From Gammaproteobacteria bacterium (GTDB taxonomy: Bacteria > Pseudomonadota > Gammaproteobacteria > Xanthomonadales > Wenzhouxiangellaceae), in assembly GCA_021772985.1 (NCBI GenBank), contig JAJFKX010000056.1, forward strand, positions 1-64,000: a stretch of 64,000 bases of DNA, read 5' to 3'. Below are positions 62,465-64,000 of the stretch, piece after piece. The notes below the pieces were generated by a model. It was given only the letters and a program-made list of their open reading frames with translations, was not told the DNA's origin and made no database searches. Every line of letters starts with the position of its first letter. Positions within the stretch are counted from its first letter, which is position 1. A program made the translations under genes and the position numbers.

Positions 62465-62797
62465 TTATTCTCCAGTATTATTGCTATTGTCAGGTGCTTC
62501 ACCCAAATGCTTGCGTAACCGTGCAAATGCATCATCCCAGGCTTGCGCATAAGGCCGTAACCAGTCATCGACCGCTTGCAGCGGTTCGGGCTGCAGCCGG
62601 TGCCGACGCTCGCGGCCGTGCCGTTCAACCTTGATCAATCCGGCCTTATGCAGAATATCCAGGTGTTTGGTGACTGCCTGTCGGGTGACGGTCATGGGTT
62701 CGGCCAGTTGCTTAACCGATAAGGCACCTTCGCTGCGCAGGCGCTCCAGCACCTGGCGACGAGTGGGGTCCGCGATGGCGGTGAATACAGTTTCCAT
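62465..62797 (-). CDS. ArsR-family transcriptional regulator (SdpR-like)
   Basis: About 110 residues from the ATG at 62797: METVFTAIADPTRRQVLERL followed by the winged helix LSVKQLAEPMTVTRQAVTKHLDILHKAGLI. This is the SdpR/SRPBCC-associated ArsR subgroup. No metal-binding CxC is seen. A perfect 20-bp palindrome lies 12 bp upstream of the start, a clear autoregulatory operator. The ArsR and SRPBCC genes form one operon. Confidence 0.88.
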   Translation of the reverse strand: METVFTAIADPTRRQVLERLRSEGALSVKQLAEPMTVTRQAVTKHLDILHKAGLIKVERHGRERRHRLQPEPLQAVDDWLRPYAQAWDDAFARLRKHLGEAPDNSNNTGE

Positions 62798-62809
62798 GTC
62801 GATAATAAT

Positions 62810-62829
62810 ATGCAACCAATTGGTTGCAT
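62810..62829. promoter_or_regulatory. ArsR operator, perfect 20-bp palindrome
   Basis: ATGCAACCAATTGGTTGCAT is identical to its complement. It covers the region just upstream of the ArsR start, where repression would block the promoter. Confidence 0.85.
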
Positions 62830-62936
62830 GTCAAGTTTATGCTGTAAATGACCATTCACCGCTGATGTTGAAACGCCACAACAACCAGCCAGCCGAACGG
62901 TTTAACAGATGGCTAGGTCTAATTGGTTTTGGAAAT

Positions 62937-63425
62937 TTAGGGGTCAGCCCGATTGGAGCGGTGGGCAGCGCGCCGTTCGCGGAAAAAGTTTTGCAGCAGT
63001 GCGGCGCTTTGTTCCGCCAGTACTCCCTGCTCTACCTGCAACTGGTGGTTATGCAACGGGCTTTGCAAAATATCGAACTGGCTGCCGTCAGCTCCTGTTT
63101 TGGGGTCTTTAGCAGCATACACAACACGCGAAACCCGGGCATGGATAATCGCGCCAGCGCACATGATGCAGGGCTCTAAGGTGACATACAAAGTGGTATC
63201 CGGCAGCCGGTAGTTAGCTTGTTGCAACCCGGCGTCACGCAGAGCAACAATTTCAGCATGCGCGGTGCAGTCACTCAGGCTGATGGTCTGATTATGACCA
63301 CGACCGATGATCTGCCCATACTTAACCAGCACCGCGCCGACCGGCACCTCACCCTGACCGCCGGCCTGCTCAGCCAGTTGCAGCGCTTGTTCCATCAATG
63401 CGGTGTCGATTGCGCTGAAGCTCAT
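62937..63425 (-). CDS. tadA: tRNA-specific adenosine deaminase TadA
   Basis: 162 residues from the ATG at 63425 (an in-frame GTG two codons upstream is less likely). Zinc and catalytic motifs TAHAEIVAL (His, Glu) and [10 protein letters not shown] (two Cys) identify TadA, which makes inosine at the wobble position of tRNA-Arg. The start overlaps the guaA stop by 4 nt (ATGA). Confidence 0.95.
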   Translation of the reverse strand: MSFSAIDTALMEQALQLAEQAGGQGEVPVGAVLVKYGQIIGRGHNQTISLSDCTAHAEIVALRDAGLQQANYRLPDTTLYVTLEPCIMCAGAIIHARVSRVVYAAKDPKTGADGSQFDILQSPLHNHQLQVEQGVLAEQSAALLQNFFRERRAAHRSNRADP

Positions 63426-64000
63426 TCCCACTCAATGGTGGCCGGTGGTTTTCCAGATATGTCGTAGACCACCCGGGAAATCCCGCTGATCTCGTTGATA
63501 ATCCGCCTCGAGACATGATCCAGAAAATCATACGGTAAGTGCGCCCAGCGGGCAGTCATGAAATCGATGGTTTCGACTGCCCGCAGGGCGATCACATATT
63601 CATATCGGCGACCATCGCCGACCACGCCAACGGATTTTATCGGCAGGAAAACAGCAAATGCCTGAGCGACCTTGTGATACAGCTCATGGGCGCGCAGTTC
63701 CTCGATAAAAATATGGTCCGCCTGTTGCAGTAACGGCACATGCTGCCGGTGAATTTCACCCAGCATCCGCACCCCCAGACCCGGCCCCGGGAAGGGGTGC
63801 CGATCAATTAATTCAGCAGGCAGCCCAAGCTGACGGCCGATAGTGCGAACTTCGTCCTTAAACAATTCACGCAATGGTTCAACCAGCTGCATTTGCATCC
63901 GTTCCGGCAGCCCGCCGACATTGTGGTGCGATTTGATCACATGGGCTTTGCCGGTTTTGCTGCCGGCTGATTCAATCACATCCGGATAAATGGTGCCCTG
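63422..64000 (-). CDS. guaA: GMP synthase, C-terminal part (partial at window edge)
   Basis: The reading frame is open to the window edge and gives 192 residues: [47 protein letters not shown], then the dimerisation domain ([36 protein letters not shown]) and the typical end [10 protein letters not shown]. GuaA makes GMP from XMP with glutamine. The N-terminal amidotransferase domain lies beyond 64000. It is upstream of tadA in one operon. Confidence 0.95.
   Translation of the reverse strand, partial: QGTIYPDVIESAGSKTGKAHVIKSHHNVGGLPERMQMQLVEPLRELFKDEVRTIGRQLGLPAELIDRHPFPGPGLGVRMLGEIHRQHVPLLQQADHIFIEELRAHELYHKVAQAFAVFLPIKSVGVVGDGRRYEYVIALRAVETIDFMTARWAHLPYDFLDHVSRRIINEISGISRVVYDISGKPPATIEWE

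Noticed and set aside
1-64000. tRNA, rRNA or replication origin
   Set aside because: No cloverleaf, rRNA block, or DnaA-box cluster was recognised by eye; a tRNAscan or similar search would be decisive.

Overview
The window looks like the chromosome of a free-living gammaproteobacterium of moderate GC content. The evidence is the mix of house-keeping genes (guaA-tadA, a ZapG/YhcB-type protein, arfB, csrA, cspA, an EF-G of the second, non-str-operon type) and the many dispersed REP-like palindromes with the core GTAGGAGCGGAT(nnn)ATCCGCGA. The genus cannot be named from sequence alone. Most genes are ordinary accessory metabolism, separated by two visibly AT-richer blocks that carry the unusual content.

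Layout. 0.2-4.7 kb: a minus-strand glycan-type operon (GT8, GT2, methyltransferase, YdjC-like deacetylase) divergent from an ATP-grasp-like gene. 4.8-6.8 kb: a sulfotransferase with no ordinary start codon, then a threonine synthase. 6.9-14.5 kb: the most interesting block. A kinase-like/metallophosphoesterase fusion diverges from three Roadblock/LC7 proteins, two Ras-like GTPases and an ABC-ATPase/dual-specificity-phosphatase fusion; I infer that these form one signalling or polarity module. 14.5-23.5 kb: acyltransferase with LytTR regulator, M23 peptidase, exported RidA, GMC oxidoreductase with its Tat-exported partner, DUF2237, a saccharopine-dehydrogenase-like enzyme and a binding-protein-like gene. 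23.5-25.2 kb: a 270-bp MITE-like palindrome, a truncated winged-helix regulator with two operators, a CsrA paralogue and a tandem pair of XRE regulators with duplicated operator pairs. 25.2-39 kb: M48-TerB protease, GST, EF-G2, an ECF sigma operon, a CadC-like TPR regulator, PuuD-like membrane protein, esterase, flavin monooxygenase, nitroreductase, RRM protein and CspA.

39.2-57.5 kb is a defence-rich stretch: two Mrr-type nucleases, DUF429 and NERD proteins, HipBA with repeated operators, a DUF3883 nuclease-like gene, and a tightly overlapping operon of C5-cytosine methyltransferase, a GHKL ATPase that also carries a full histidine-kinase-like core, a receiver-domain protein and Vsr. It ends with an AbiEi/nucleotidyltransferase pair flanked by direct repeats. 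Core genes (arfB, a deoxynucleoside kinase) are interspersed. 57.7-64 kb: two tandem paralogues of unknown family among REP-like arrays, an HI0933-type flavoprotein, an orphan type II thioesterase, a ZapG-like protein, an SRPBCC/ArsR pair with a perfect 20-bp operator, tadA, and the 3' part of guaA running off the window edge.

Two systems deserve attention. The Roadblock-GTPase-ABC-phosphatase module has all the parts of a GTPase switch (GTPases, Roadblock partners, a kinase fold, two phosphatases) but no recognised output. The dcm-GHKL/HK-receiver-vsr operon appears to join DNA modification and mismatch nicking to a two-component-like phosphotransfer pair.
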